Shown one piece after another: positions 1 through 13,300 of a stretch of DNA of 64,000 nt. The notes beneath the pieces were generated by a model. It was not told where the DNA came from, did not search any database, and saw only the letters and a list, made by a program, of their open reading frames with translations. Each line of letters starts with the position of its first letter. The first letter of the stretch is position 1. The DNA lies in NCBI GenBank assembly GCA_028551475.1, contig CM052362.1, forward strand, positions 21,248,021-21,312,020, read 5' to 3'. Both the position numbers and the translations under genes were made by a program. The DNA is from Casuarina equisetifolia. Its lineage: Eukaryota > Streptophyta > Magnoliopsida > Fagales > Casuarinaceae.

Positions 1-170
1 AGTTTAAACACCTACTTGTTCAAAATATTATTCTAAGAAGGTACTAAGTAAAAAAAAAAATTCCAGAAAGGAGGTAAGTGTTTTTTGTTTTGTGTTTCGT
101 ACTTCGAGAAGTAAGTTATTTATTAACTATTCTTTTAAAATAATATATGTTTTTTATTATTAAAAAAAGA

Positions 171-289
171 CTATTTAAAGGCATTATCAAACACTATTGG
201 TGGAACAATAGCTTGTCCCTGATCAAGCAAATGATATGCATATTCTTTCAGCACCCATCTCATAGTTGGTTCCGTGGGATCCAAAAAAA
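171..289 (-). CDS. Unassigned C-terminal exon of a minus-strand gene
   Basis: A candidate last exon reads from a plausible acceptor (TTGGTTTCAG, 290-299) to a TAG stop at 171-173, in a frame that starts with two bases of a split codon. The 39 encoded residues begin FLDPTEPTMRW and end IVFDNAFK. The composition looks like coding sequence, but I do not recognise the family. No upstream exon with a matching phase was found before 1054. It could be the end of a gene whose other exons I missed, or a relic. It does not resemble the pentapeptide-repeat end expected for the TL17.4-like gene to its right. Confidence 0.3.
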
Positions 290-1053
290 CTGAAACCAAG
301 TAACTAGAATAGCAAGAGACCATTTGCCTGTTAAGATCTTAATATAAATATACATCGAAAGTAGTGAAAAGAGACTCCATTTTAATTCTTTTTCCATAAA
401 AGAGTACTTACTCTGGAGGAAATGATTGGTTATGTGATTCTTAGAATATTAACACATTCTACATGTGCATTGTTCTAAGTCTTGAGAATCACGTTACATT
501 CTCTAATACAATCCCCCTTTCCAGCATCAAAGCTTTCCCCTCCTCTATAAGAATAAGGTAGAGGGTAAGATCGTGCGTTCATAGCCCAATGAGTGGATGT
601 CCCATTAATTTAAAAATGAAAATGTAATGTTCTCTACCTACTTTCTTCCATGCTAAGATTCCAATATTAAACATCCCATCTAAAAATACAGAATTTCCTT
701 CTTAAATCTATGCACTCAAAAGATTGAATAACTTTAAAAGGAAATAAAATAAAAAGGGTTGTTTTATACAATGACCAAATAGTCATGAGTGAGGAGCAGG
801 TGGGCTTACACAATAAATTCATGCAAGAAAAGGAATTATAATGGAAAGAAGCCTCATCGTCCTCACAATCTCAAGTGTAGATTCTCAATTTGAGAACCAT
901 TCTCCAACTTAAAGGTATAAATCGCTTAAGCATGTATTAGGTATCTGTGGTAGATATCAATACACTTACAGGAAAACAGATAAAAAGCAACATTTTTTTA
1001 TACTGGCCGAATCAAGTATGGGTAAAAAATTTGATTAGAAGCGTGCTCCTAAC
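290..1053. other. AT-rich stretch, no gene recognised
   Basis: This is either intergenic DNA or the continuation of the second intron of the minus-strand gene whose exons lie at 1054-1540. I looked on the minus strand for the pentapeptide-repeat exon that should follow and did not find it. Confidence 0.4.
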
Positions 1054-1540
1054 CTGGTTAGCAGCAATTACAGGTGAGGCAGCAGTCACAGCCCAAACAG
1101 CAAGAACACCACAAGCTACACCTCTAAGTTCCTTAAACTGAAGTACGTTTCCCCTGGATTCAGAAACATCCCTAGCTTTCCAAGTTGAACCAGAAAACAT
1201 TGGCACATATCAGCTTGACAATCTCAGACGTCGCTTAGTGAGTACCAACAGAATCAAGCTAATATAAAATGGGTGTTGCAAATAAGTTCTTAATGAAAAT
1301 GGGTATATGCTTTTCTTGATTCATTACTCATTTCCGTGAGTTTGATTCGCATTTCAAATGTTCAATCATTGACAAGAAGAAAATGAAAAAGAGACAGAGA
1401 AGGAGCAACGAGGCAATCATACCCGAGCAACTGATTCTGACAAATGAGCGGAGTTCTGGGGTTGGGAGATCATGGCGTTTCGGGAAGCTGCTTCGAGTGG
1501 AAAAATCACTTCGTGAAAGTGGGATTGAAAGGTGCGCCAT
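1054..1540 (-). CDS. Thylakoid lumenal 17.4 kDa-like protein, first two exons only
   Basis: Exon 1 is 1423-1540 (ATG at 1540) and exon 2 is 1054-1175. The donor G|GTATG, the acceptor GGAAAG| and the donor CAG|GTTAG join in phase to give 80 residues. These hold a Ser/Arg-rich plastid transit peptide, then the hydrophobic stretch GVACGVLAVWAVTAASPVIA ending in an AxA-type thylakoid processing site before ANQ. From memory this matches the TL17.4 pentapeptide-repeat family of the thylakoid lumen. The rest of the mature protein (RLPPLS... and the pentapeptide repeats) is not seen within the 1.05 kb left in the window. The gene therefore has a long second intron running off the edge, or is a truncated copy. 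The family call is moderate; the exon structure is better supported. Confidence 0.5.
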
Positions 1541-1726
1541 TTCTCTATCCGTCTAGGAAAGTTTGGAAAGGCCCTAGTGACTTATCCGTCGATGGTTCGG
1601 GAAGGTACATCCGTTTGCCCTACGTGGCACGACACGCAAGACCATGGAAGTGTTTGGACACAAAGACCAGAACCATGTCAAACTCTATCTCTCCAATTTG
1701 TTAAATTCCAATGTTTGGAAGATTCT

Positions 1727-1895
1727 TGTCGTATGAAATCATATGCTTTATAGCAATCTTGGAAATCACCCAACAAACAGTTAAGTTTATTATTTATTTA
1801 TCCAAACTACTGTCGTAAGAAATCATATGCTTTATAGCAATCTTGGAAATCACCCAACAAACAGTTAAGTTTATTATTTATTTATCCAAACTACT
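1727..1895. repeat. Tandem duplication, two copies of 84 bp
   Basis: The segment 1727-1810 is repeated almost without change at 1811-1895, starting with TGTCGTA(T/A)GAAATCATATG and ending in ATCCAAACTACTG. The near identity suggests a recent local duplication upstream of the TL17.4-like gene. Confidence 0.9.
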
Positions 1896-4290
1896 GCTGC
1901 ATTAAAATAAGATGGTAGCCCAATACAGGTGCTGCGCCAATCTTCCACGACAAATCAGATAGGCCTTTTGTACAAAAATTGGTAGTTCAAAGTTCATTCT
2001 TTTGGGCCTCAAACGATGAGTTTTCAGTACACTAGTTTTTCTGACGTTGCAGCCCAAATTTCCTGCTATGCTTGTGTGATCTTAGCGCAATTTGCGACGA
2101 CTTTGATTCGTTGTTGTGAGGACTTATTGGCCCTTCTTGCACATCTTAATTAAACGGGTCATATCCTTCTCGATTTGGGATCCAATCGATGAAGACTTTT
2201 GCCAAGAAATGAGGACTGCATGTGCTTTCTGTTGCAGCAGACAAGTCTCCTGATCAAAGAGTACTAAATATTACCTAATAATGTCCTTAGGTGCTAGGGT
2301 CCCTGTAACACATATATGACAAGCTGAAAGACAGAGGGATGTCAGACAATGCTGTTAATATGCTTCTTTCTTTGTCTGGGATTTGCATTCAGATCCCAAA
2401 CAAAGCTACCTCAGGCAGTTGAGAACTCGTCCTTCTTGTCCTGCCTTATAGCTGTGGACAAAATTTCATGAATATCATTGTGCGGAGCTATGCATATTCG
2501 GGAAAGAAAAGAGCACCTTTCTATAATGACACTTAATCCAATGCTATGGTCCAATGAGAGGAGGTAAACTAGGCTTACAGCCAAGCCTAAGCCACTAATA
2601 TTTGTCCCATACAAACTAATCATACCTTTTTGTTCTTATTGTCTCCTAATTGCGCTACCCTAGTGCTTCTAATGTTCCATTGTTTTGCTCTTTTTCTGTG
2701 ACCTGCTTGCTTATGCTTTTGCTTTTAACACAATCTTCCTGTCCTTGTGACTAGATTCACTTCCTCAATGCGCCAACAGTACTTTGTTAAGAGTGTCAAG
2801 TCTAGCCTCGTATTAAACACCTAAATCCATTTTGTCAGTAGTGAGTATACCCAAATTGTCGTGCCATTGGCTAGGAGAACTTGGACTAAAGTGATCAGAG
2901 GCAGATCTCGAGAGGCTGAGAGCAGTTTAGCCTGACTTGTTTCCGTTTGTGATTCTGAAGTTGTCCCAAAAACTGTGGGACAAATTATTTCCACATCCGC
3001 GATTGACATCCAGGATCAGATTTGATTTGACACCTTAGTGACACTTGCCATTCAGGTGGGTCTTTTACTAGTCCCTGCAACCTGTTCCTACGCTATGGTT
3101 AGAGGGTGGGCTATTATAAGAAGTGCAGGGAATTTCCATCTCATTTACATTCAATGTTCTTAGACGAAAGTAGGGGAATCCAATGTGCCATTGAAGAGAT
3201 CCCAGTGAGAAAGATACCATCATCCTACAGACAAGCAGTACGAAAGCATAAAGCACATTATTGTGTCTTCTTTACCTTTATTACCTTTTCATCATTTTGC
3301 TACAAGTATAAAGAAGTAAAATAGGATAGCTGTATTTACAGTGGGAAACTAGAGTTACAATATGCTAAACTCGAAAAGCAATAACATCGAGCTTATAAAT
3401 ATCAATGGTTACTAGCCTAATCCAAAATGAAGTTAGACCAAAAACTGGAGGGGATTGACATCAGCAAGTTCTGTCAGCAGAACAAAAGAAGCAATCACTA
3501 ATGCAGCGGTGAAGAAGTTAAAGACTAGACTTGTCCTTGGTGAGCAAACACAAAACATTGCTGTCAAAACGCTACGCTAAGAAAATGGATCGGTTTTGTG
3601 GAAAATGGCCAGCCACGCCCTCCCACCTCCAAACCCGGTTATGATTGACCTTATCATGACATGGTTTAAAATGGCAGACAAATACTGCAATCATTCAAGG
3701 CAGCCTAGCGATTATCGTGGCCAAGTTCCCCATCACTTTTTTGCCAGATAAACTCCAGCCCCCACCCACTTTAAAGAAAGGCTGAAAATGGGCACAAAGG
3801 CCCCACCGAAACCAGCATTATCCGCAGACAACATCTCAAATTACGCTATCCTAACACATGACTCCACGCCTCTTGCTGGCTGGCCCGGCAAACAGAACCT
3901 CTAATAATTAACAAATCACGTTGCAAGTATCCAGATAAGTTAATCTCGGCCACTACCTGATCCAAGTTGGATAACCGTACAACCATGGAGCTGGTGGTGC
4001 CTGTCACAAACCAGATCCGCTGTAACGCCTGATATATGAGAAGGGCACTCTGGACAAACCCAATACATGGCTGCAAATGTTCAATCCAGAGTCTGTTCTG
4101 GTGGGTGATGCTGCCAAATGAAAGCTCACTTGTCCGCTTTCCCAACATCAGATTTGCAGCATGTGGTAGTCAAACCACAGCTATCATAACCAGGGTTTAG
4201 TGACTTCATGTCTGAAATAACGTGTTAGTTGCCAACCCAAAGTATCGTGATCTGATTCATCTGAAACCCTCTGCCAAAGCCACTAATATT
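1896..4290. other. Intergenic region, no gene recognised
   Basis: No convincing coding exon was identified on either strand. Several minus-strand reading frames of 60-100 codons (around 2411-2623, 2821-3009, 3068-3256 and 3846-4148) lack recognisable motifs and splice partners. The right end, just below 4291, should contain the 3'UTR of the WD40 gene. Confidence 0.4.
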
Positions 4291-7200
4291 TCAAAGATGT
4301 ACTGGTAACCCATAATTGTGGAATGACTTTATCCGTCCATCCCAGCCTGCAGTCACGATAACCAGACCCCAAACATGAGAATTGGATGTGTTCAGGCAAG
4401 ATGTCTTCAAAAACTTGTATTGAGATTTATGAATTGGAGATGGCTTCATAATTGGGTTTGAAGTAGGAAGCTTCTCCTCTGGCCAAGTTGCAGATCCCTT
4501 AGGAAAAGACTCTAGGAGGAATTCCTGGCTCAGAGAAAATCGAGCAGGTGAAGAAGCAAGAGGCGGAGTTTCCGCAGAATTCTCAGCCAAGGCTTGAAAG
4601 TTCCTTCTGCTTGCTAAGTTCTCGTGCTTCAAACCACACCAAGGTATTGCAACAGATGCATTGATGGAGAAGCGTTCACAAGACCTAACAATTTTAGCTT
4701 GGGGAATGGCAGTGTCTTCTTGACTACTGCAGTTCCATAAGTAAACATTAGAATCCTCACAAGCAGAAACAATGTGTTTCCCATCTGAGGTGAAGGACGC
4801 AGATATAAGGCTTCCTGTCTTACGAACACCTAGAGAGGGACAAAAGGGAAAATTTAGAAACTAAGACTTCACTAGAAACATCAATAATCACAATGCTATT
4901 TAGGTTTCCAAACATGAAACTGGTCATAAAGAGAAGCTATCTTTCAAAGCTCAATCAGCAGAAGAAAGATAAAAATAAGCAGATACCCTTGTATTTGCCA
5001 ATCACATTAGCCCCATGAAGGATTCTGACTTGTGAATCAGCACAGGTGACCATTATTTTGCTGGCGTCTTGAGGAAAAAACTGGATCAAAACAAACTACA
5101 ATAAGGGACAACTGCGGCTCTCACGCGAAAAGGGAAACAATTTGAATAAACATAAGCTGGAAAAGAAGCAAACATAAATAATAACCACCTGGAAGCCCGT
5201 AATTCTTTGGCAGGGGGATTTTCTTTTATTGTGCACGCATACTTGATGATCCAATTGCAAGTGACTATCTGGTAAAACAAACAGCACCTTTTTGTTAATT
5301 TGAACTGACACTCCAGATTTTACCCAATGAAAGAGTCACTCTACAATATAATCACAAGGCCAATGTCAGAGATAGCATTTTCCATGGAAGACGATGGTCC
5401 CAAACAAATCATCTCAGAAGAAGATTTCTAAAACAAGTCACAAGAACTCAAAACAAACATATCTGAATCTCTGTCCTTAAACTATCTCAATCGTAATAGT
5501 CCACATGCATAAAATTCAGGCCAAGACTTAAATTTTGATAGTTAAAAGAATCAGCATAGATTCTTCTCAAGCAGCTTAGTTGACCTAAGCTTCCATCATA
5601 ACTCTCCCAAAGTTTCCAATTGACAATGTTATCAGAATCGAATATATCCACACTTTTGAGAAAATATCTGGGCCACTTTGTTAAGAGTATTCCACATGCA
5701 AGCTTAGCAGAATACTTTCTTCTATTCCATCTACTGCAACAATTACATAACATTATCATCTGAAACATCTAAAAACAGATCTAATTTCTATGGTTGGAAA
5801 CTCCGCATCTTACCATAATACACAATTTTCTACTAGCCTTAAACAAACTTCTTTTAGAACTGAAACGATTGAGTATCATTACAGATTAGAAAGCCAGCCC
5901 AAGCAAACGGAATTATCACACAACTTGTCAATTTCCTACAAACAATTGCTTTCAAATACACAGCTGCAGCTCATCTACAAAGGAAGCAATGCAAAGGATG
6001 ACAAAGTTGCAAGTGCTTATCAATTAGCATACCTGAGACACTGTAAAAGCGGCAAATGCCAGTCATAGAGCCAACAACACTTCCCTGTAACAGAATGAAA
6101 GAGATTCCAAAAATAATATTAGTTACTATTAATCACCTTTCTATAATGTTCAGGAACAAGAAAATCAACAAACCTGTCCATCAGGGCGATAACACACTGC
6201 AGTGACAATTTCTCTTATATCAGTCCAATCAACAACTTGACAACCAGAAATTGCCCAAATGCGAACTTTTCCATCTATTGAACCACTGATGAAATAATCA
6301 TCATCAACGGGGTTAAACTGAACGCATGTCACTGCATCACATCATAAAATAATATAAAGAACTTTCTACCAAAAAAGAAAGAAAGAAAACAAAAGACTGC
6401 CCCAACATATATTTAATCCTGCAGAATTCCTTAGCTTAACCAAATAGATTATAGGACAAAACAAAGAGATAACGCACCATAATTACTATGGGGAAACACT
6501 TTGAGGCAATGCTCAGATCCCACTTGCCACAGACGAACAGTTTTGTCAATTGATGAAGACAGCAGGTACTGCAGCATAACAGACATCACATTTCACTTTG
6601 ATCAACAGATTGATTTAATTTTTTCTGAAAAAAAAAAGAAAAAAAAGATGAACTAGCTATCAAAAGATCACTTACATTATTCTTTGACCATGAGATATCC
6701 AAGATCTCGCCACTGTGGCCATGGAACTCATGCAATGGTTTCTCTAATAACCGGAAGACTTTAGGGGGGAAAATGACACATGCTGAATCTGGGGTGTTGT
6801 TCCTCGGACTCTTCAACCTTCCAATTTTCTCTTTGTCCACAAAGAGAGGTTTTAATTCAGACAGATGATTTACAGTGAAATATATACACGAAGGATCTAT
6901 TACTGGAATGTCAATTTCATTAGATCTCTCATCCTCTACCACCTGCCAGCAGCGGACAATGCCATCCTGACCAGCACTTGCAAGATACTGCCCGTCAGGA
7001 CTAAATTTCATGGTTAAAATTGAACCCTCATGCGCTTGGATATCTTGCCCCATGTAAAGAGCTGATAGTTCTTTCAACTGCTTCCTGCATGGGCGGACCT
7101 TCACTCTCTTAAGCCTGTTAAATGGAATTGTGTCGTTGTCATCAGGTCTTAGTTGATCAGCATCCTCTTGACTATCAACAACACATGCCATGGAACGTAA

Positions 7201-7773
7201 TCTACTCAACCAACCCTTCTTAGTTCTCTTCATTGATCCGACCACATTTTTTGTCTCCTCAGCTTCCCTCTCTACCAGTTGTTGAAATGAAATGGATGAC
7301 AAAGAAGTATTCTCCGACTCTTCAGCCCTTACTGACTGACCCAAAGCCACTTCTCCACCACAATTCTCTTCTCGGCACACAACGTGCTCCCTTGGACTAC
7401 ACTGTCTGGAGGAATTTGTATCATCTTTAGACTGGCAACTCAATGAAGACCGACTTGAACAAAACTCACCTCGGAAACCTGAGGTCCTCAACACAGCCCC
7501 ACTATTTTCACTAATTCTATCAACCACTTCTTCCGTTCCATCACTACATATATATCCAGAATTCTTACTTCCAGTGGGATCCAAACTCAATCCCATCCAA
7601 CCCAAAAAGTCACTCCTACGCTCTTTAATACTTCTTGGGCTCCGAATCCATATATCATAGCTACAACTAACCTCAGATGCCTCAACACTCTCGGAACTAG
7701 CATCTGAGATCGATGCTATATCCTCTTGAGCGTCGAAAAATCGATATTCTTCGTCTTCGCTCAAGCTACCCAT
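4291..7773 (-). CDS. WD40-repeat protein (WDR44-like plant family)
   Basis: Seven coding exons join in phase: 6676-7773, 6478-6568, 6174-6331, 6033-6084, 5189-5268, 4987-5080 and 4291-4829, giving 703 residues. The first 240 residues are acidic, Ser-rich and probably disordered, with a basic patch ([14 protein letters not shown]) near the middle. WD40 repeats start near residue 245. Clear blades include [20 protein letters not shown]...[50 protein letters not shown] and [25 protein letters not shown], and the last blade ends in [15 protein letters not shown]. The architecture, a long disordered head followed by a beta-propeller, matches plant proteins related to WDR44, which are probably scaffold proteins; the partner is unknown. 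In Arabidopsis, as I recall, a WD40 gene of this type (At5g24320) adjoins ATXR6, as it does here. Confident on the fold and exons, not on function. Confidence 0.88.
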
Positions 7774-8370
7774 TATTCTTTTGAGTTCAAGCCATGAAGA
7801 CCCACCTCAAGAAGCCAACATTTGAAGCCCTAGGCAATGTGCCAAATCCAAAATTCTCTACAAACAAGCAATCCCTCGAAAAACTTAAAAAAAATGGAAA
7901 AACAAAAACACAAAAATCCAGAATTAGTTGAACGGATATATTATATTAAATCAACCAACAATGGTAACAAAAGCAACGGAACAAACACCAAGAGATCCAA
8001 CATGGACCCCAATCCACACCCATTGAACCTGGTCTCCCACAGGCAACACCCAAAAGAAAATGTAAATGAAAAATAAAAAAATTCATTTGAACCCAGAATT
8101 TTGCAGCAAATTAAGGATCCCATACGCGTTCCAGCACACAGAGAACAAAACTCATTTATGAAATTTGAAGATCCTACGACTACGCTTGAAATGAATCCCA
8201 GAACACGTGTAAATACGAAAAGAATTAGAACACTATCCATAAACAAATAAGAATGTGATGTTCTCAGTGAAAATATAAAATTTTGCTTACATGGGCTCCC
8301 TCCTACGAGATATCTTTGAAGCTGAGGAGGGCAGAGATCGAAGCATCCATGGAAATTTGGAGCTTTTTGG

Positions 8371-8416
<46 letters not shown>

Positions 8417-8450
8417 GGAGGAAGCAAAGAAGCACTGCGGAGAGACAATA
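7774..8450 (-). promoter_or_regulatory. Spliced 5'UTR and leader of the WD40 gene
   Basis: Upstream of the ATG at 7773 the leader has an acceptor (GCCTAG|GGCTTC, exon resuming at 7829). A plausible donor (CATG|GTAAGC-like, read as CAT|GTAAGC) lies near 8290. An untranslated first exon would then cover about 8291-8450, with a 460-bp leader intron. The first exon holds the GA/CT microsatellite at 8373-8415, so on the transcript the leader would be GA-rich. The transcription start is not determined; this is inferred from splice motifs only. Confidence 0.5.
8373..8415. repeat. (CT)n microsatellite, about 21 units
   Basis: An uninterrupted TC repeat of 43 bp. It lies in the inferred untranslated first exon of the minus-strand WD40 gene, where it reads GA. 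Such runs are common in plant leaders and promoters. Confidence 0.97.
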
Positions 8451-11400
8451 AACAGCAAATAAAAATGTGCTACCGGTAAATGATGTCTCAATTACTAATA
8501 AATAACTAAAAGAGTTAGGGGTAAAACAGTAAAGAAGAACCCAGTCCTCGGTAGACATCAATGAATGGCTCGAGAAACGAGACTAGAATGTGTTCCATTT
8601 CTCCTCTTTTCTTGTCTCCCCCATTACTTACCAAAACCAATGTTCCTGTACCATCCTTAAACACCACATTTTCTTCTTTATTTATCTATTTATTTATTAA
8701 ATTTTGAGAATATTACTGAACTGTCAGGGCAACCATTATATAATTATCATCTCAATCTCATTATTTTCCATATTTTCTCCCTTAAAAGAATCGTGTAATT
8801 ATTGCTCCTACCCTCACAATTCTTGCAACTTCTTTGCAATTCAAAATGAAGAAGATAAGGGAAATTTTTTTACTCCAAATTTGTTCTACCAGCAATAAAA
8901 TAAAAAGATCCTCTAAAGCTTTATAAATAGTAAATATTGAAAGTTGGTGACTGAATAATGGACTGGTCGATGGTCAGAGATGACCCCTACGTTGTTTTTA
9001 TACAAATTCGATGACATGTGGATGATCAATGTCAATTTGTCACCCGTTTTCCTAGCTCATGCTACACCCGGCAGGGCATGGGCCTTTTTGCTTTTGTTCA
9101 CTTATTTATTTATATATAGTTTTCCTAATCTCATAAATTTGGCCCTACCCATTTTTAGATATACCCACCAAACCAGAAACTGCAATAGGAAAATAGTTTT
9201 TCAATTTTTATTTTATTTTATTTTATTTTTATTTTTAAATCTATGTTCATGCAGTATTAGCTAGGGGAGGATGCAACTTTGTTGAATCTGCCGACCGATA
9301 TGGTATGGTAATCATCACAGAACATAATAATGATATTACTATTGGATTACTAGAAATTAGTTTACCCTCGTTAGGCTTGTGTCTCCATTTAGGCTATAAA
9401 CACCATGAAAAGTCAAAAAGGAAAAGAGTTAATTGTTCCCAGTAAACCGGCAATTAACTTTAGTTGCTTGATTAATAACTCAATGGCAATCATTATTCCC
9501 CTTGTAATTCAGGCAACTTTATTATACTTTTAGAGATTGGTCTTTGTCTTAACATGCAAGAGAGCAAGCTTTAGGTTCCGATGTAAAGGCTGTCCACAGC
9601 ATTTTTATGCACGTCGATGGCTGCCAAAAAGGTAAGAAAGAAAGCAAGACCATCGGGGGGACGAATCGATGACCCTCTAGTCGTAAAAAGAGGAGCCCTA
9701 GCTTATACACAGCTTCGGCTACATCTTTGTCAACTTTTTTTTACTATTTTTGTGTGATTATGAGGTGCACAAGTCGTATTCAACACCAAACAAGCAGACA
9801 GTGTGGTTTATGCATTGGAGCTGGACGGGTATATGGATACTGACTTTCATCTTTGTCGGTAACTAAGCTTTCCCATAATTGAATTTAAACACAAAGTATC
9901 CTCCTGCAATAATTCAATTCTAGAAGGAAATGGGTCATTTGTTCTTTAGTGCAAGAGATTATGAGAATAGGACTTGGGACTAAGAAGTGTTAAGTTTGAC
10001 ATCGGACAGTTCATAAGTTAGTTGTGTGCTTAAGGTAAAATTAAAAAAAAAAAAAGTTATCGTTCATAATGACATAAGGATGAGAAGAAGTTACGTGGAT
10101 TTGTCCTTGCAAACGTCATGCATGAGGAAACTTGCCTGATGCCTCTACATGAAGCAAAATATTGATAAAAATAGCAAAATAAAAGCGTATTTCAAAACAT
10201 ACCGAGAGCTGTGCAAGCATGCGAAGGGAAAGTTTGTAATCTAAGTCTTGGTACAAGTTGGTGTTTCCTATTCTCGTCACATGGTCAAACACAGGATTCC
10301 CATGTGGATGTACTGTCCATTGTTAATTCAGGCTCTGGTGCAATAAAATCAGCAAAAATTAGGGCACCAACAATCAGAAGAAAGGTTATACAGCGATTTA
10401 CAAATAAAAAAAAGAAAGAAAGAAAGAAAGAATTAGAAGTAAGGAAAATTCTAGACTCTAAGTTGTTCCATAATGGGTATATGGCTTTCTAAAATTAAGC
10501 AACTTTCCTTCTATGGATTGACAGCCAAAGAAATCATCGAATTGACCTTCGGTTATACTTTTAATCCTATTTTACTTCTGTGTATATATTTCATCCATGC
10601 TGTATGCACACTATCTAAGCAACAAATCATTCTTGGAAAAACCGAGGTGGTTTTGTAATTGGTGAAGCCAAACCAAATTCTTTTAACAGTTGACTCATAT
10701 TTTCATTATTGTATTCTTGCATTCCGGGAGCATAATCCACAGTTTTGATACACCAGGTCCAAACAGTCCCTTGTTTTTTCAACCAGTTCACTCTAATCCC
10801 GATGAACCCTAGCATTTCTTTTGGTGCTTCATCAACCTGGTTTTATTGAGTGGGATAGAAAGGATGAATCTGTTCTTCGTTTAGAATGGAGGGTCCATCT
10901 CATCTGGCCAAAACCCTGTCTCTCTCACAAACATCTGGCTCACGAATGGGTTGCACATGATCGGAAATTGACACAGATTACATAATAGTAGGGTGGTCAA
11001 ACTATGAAAATCTGCAATTATTCGTTTCTTCATTGATACTTAACAAAAGATTTCTTCTTTGTTGCGTTCTTGCCGACATCTGATGAATCTCTTAGCTAGT
11101 AGTTGATTCTATAAGGCCACAAATCATTGGGAAATGATGCATTTATAAAATGATTTTAAACTCTTCCATACCAACCACTCCCTTTGGTGTAGAGGAAATC
11201 AAAACTTGTGTGGAAATGGGATCATCCTAAATTATTTGCATTTCCAAGACAACTAATATCTGGATTCATTGCATGTTTACAGACGTGTTGGTTTGCAAAC
11301 CATAATAATTCCACCCATTTCAACTCTTCTTTAGACAATTAGAAAAGGAGCAGAATCTGATAGGATTGGAAATGCAGGAACGTTCCTTGAAGCATTGAAC

Positions 11401-13300
11401 CTGTGAAGAAATACACAAAGAGTTCACATGCAGTATTGAATAAAGGGCGCAAACAGTTGATTCCTCTTTACTTCTCTTTTCGTTTGCTTTGTTGGTTGCT
11501 TCAATTAGTTGCAGAAGCACGTCTATCTGTGTTAGCTCAGAGTGGGCATACTATAGCCATTGAAACTTGGTTTTAGATAAAGGGAACGGAAAACATACAA
11601 GCCATCAAAGGATGAGTCGTGTCAATATCATGGCATGGCCAATCAATATTTCTCAGATTATCCATATCTATCTAGTGCTGTTCAGCTGTGAGATGCAAAT
11701 AATTAATGATATTGAAACAATACGACAAACGTGGTACTTATATCACGATGTGACCTGCTGCTCCTGGTTTAAACGTAGCCTTCGTTACGTCTGAGCAACT
11801 CCTAATTTTTTTGATTCCTCGATTTACTGTTATGCAGAAGGAACTCCTACAGATCTGGACTCTGTAAGTGATTGAATGCTTCGAGTTTTGGTCAACATAA
11901 CAGTGGTATTATTCTTTTCATGTGAAGAACTGCTTTCTCTATTGTAATCAACATTAAGAGGATTAACGAATACCACAAAGAAAAGGGTTAGTGACTGATT
12001 TCTGCACCGCCGCATTGAAAGAAACTGTTCATCGAGTTGACTTCTTGAATAAATAAATAAAGTGTGGGGTAGGAGATCCATCAACGTCTGCTTTTTGTAG
12101 TGTTGAAGAATTTTCGAATGCCAATATGGTGCAAGAACCGAAGATAACAGGCTTATCTTAGTGGCTTTGAAGAGATGACAAAGGAATGAAGCCAAAACCA
12201 TATGTCGGATATCTCGAGAGAGATGATGGTGATACTGATATTGCGATGATAGGCCTCACCGGCCAAAGTACTACGGTACAGGCAGTATGTTTGAAAACAG
12301 TGTCTCGTTAAAGGCTAGGGAGGTGAAAACTGTTTTCCGCCAGACAAGATTGGCTTGTGGGTGTGGGATTCCAAGGATGCATCTATCCAAACTAACGAAA
12401 ACATCTTTTACTTACAAAGTTATCCACTAAAGGTTATCACAACATACTTGATTAATGACATTATTAGAATGTAATAACTTATTTGAAAATTTTAAGATAT
12501 TAAGTAAAAAAATTTTAACACTTATAAATTCAAAAGTTTATCTTTATAAATTTAACCTAGGATAATATCTATTTTTAACATTTTTTTCACTTGTATATTA
12601 ATATAAGCATTACAAGTGAATTAAAGCCTATTCGACTAACATGGTGATACAATATTCATCTTTAACAGACATTAAGTAACGTTAATCAAAAACAACATTC
12701 GGACCATGCATGGAGAGTGTGCGAACAAGATAAAGTCCTATTAACGCTTCTGGCAACAGATCCTTGGGAATCGAGGAGGAAGATCTCTGGTACAAAAAAC
12801 GACCAACTAGATGGGCCATGTAACACCCGCAGACAAGAAACTGCAAAACAGAGGAGTTGAAACTTGGAATAGACGACAAGAACGTGCTGATGGGTTGTGT
12901 CTGATGTAGGGTTTTGTACCGGGCTAAGTTGGTACTTATTTTCGAAAGAATAGGGTGGTCCAGGAGGAGTGTGTATTACCTCTTTTTGGGTGATCGATCG
13001 CTAGTGATCATAAGGAAAAGGAAGGGGGTTGGGGGCTGGGGCCTGGGCTGGGACGGGTCTGACAGATTCTTTTCCACAAGTTGCTGTACTCTGTACTCGT
13101 GATACAATAAATTGTACAGTGTTAACCACCATTATCTTTCTATGTTCTGTTTAGTGGTTGCAAGTCACATGCACTGGGTATGTACATGGAGCTTGAAATG
13201 GGCCTGCACCTATGATTAAGGACGTGAGGTAAAGAAAAATGATAATTTAAAAAAAAAAAAAAAAAATTGATCCGCTTAGTAGCGAACTTTTCCGGGGTTT
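8451..13300. other. Long intergenic region without recognised genes
   Basis: About 4.8 kb, AT-rich, with simple-sequence tracts: ATTTT repeats at about 9205-9240, an A-run near 10040 and GAAA repeats near 10407-10430. The left end should contain the WD40 promoter. Short reading frames (for example minus 11830-12201 and 12682-12879) show no known motif. The stretch 12478-12600 resembles the dispersed AT-rich repeat seen again near 54 kb. Confidence 0.45.

Noticed and set aside
2821-3256. Minus-strand frames that faintly recall Copia spacer sequence
   Set aside because: The likeness is too weak and no neighbouring domain supports it.
7941-8561. Minus-strand open frame of 206 codons with a long Arg-Glu run
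   Set aside because: The run is a translation of the GA microsatellite, the rest has no motif, and the region fits the untranslated leader and leader intron of the WD40 gene.
9985-10035. TGTTAAGTTTGACATCGGACAG, similar to the edge of some plant LTR elements
   Set aside because: Only a short resemblance, with no partner repeat or internal region found.
12682-12879. Minus-strand frame of 65 codons starting MSSIPSFNSS
   Set aside because: No homology recognised and no splice partner.
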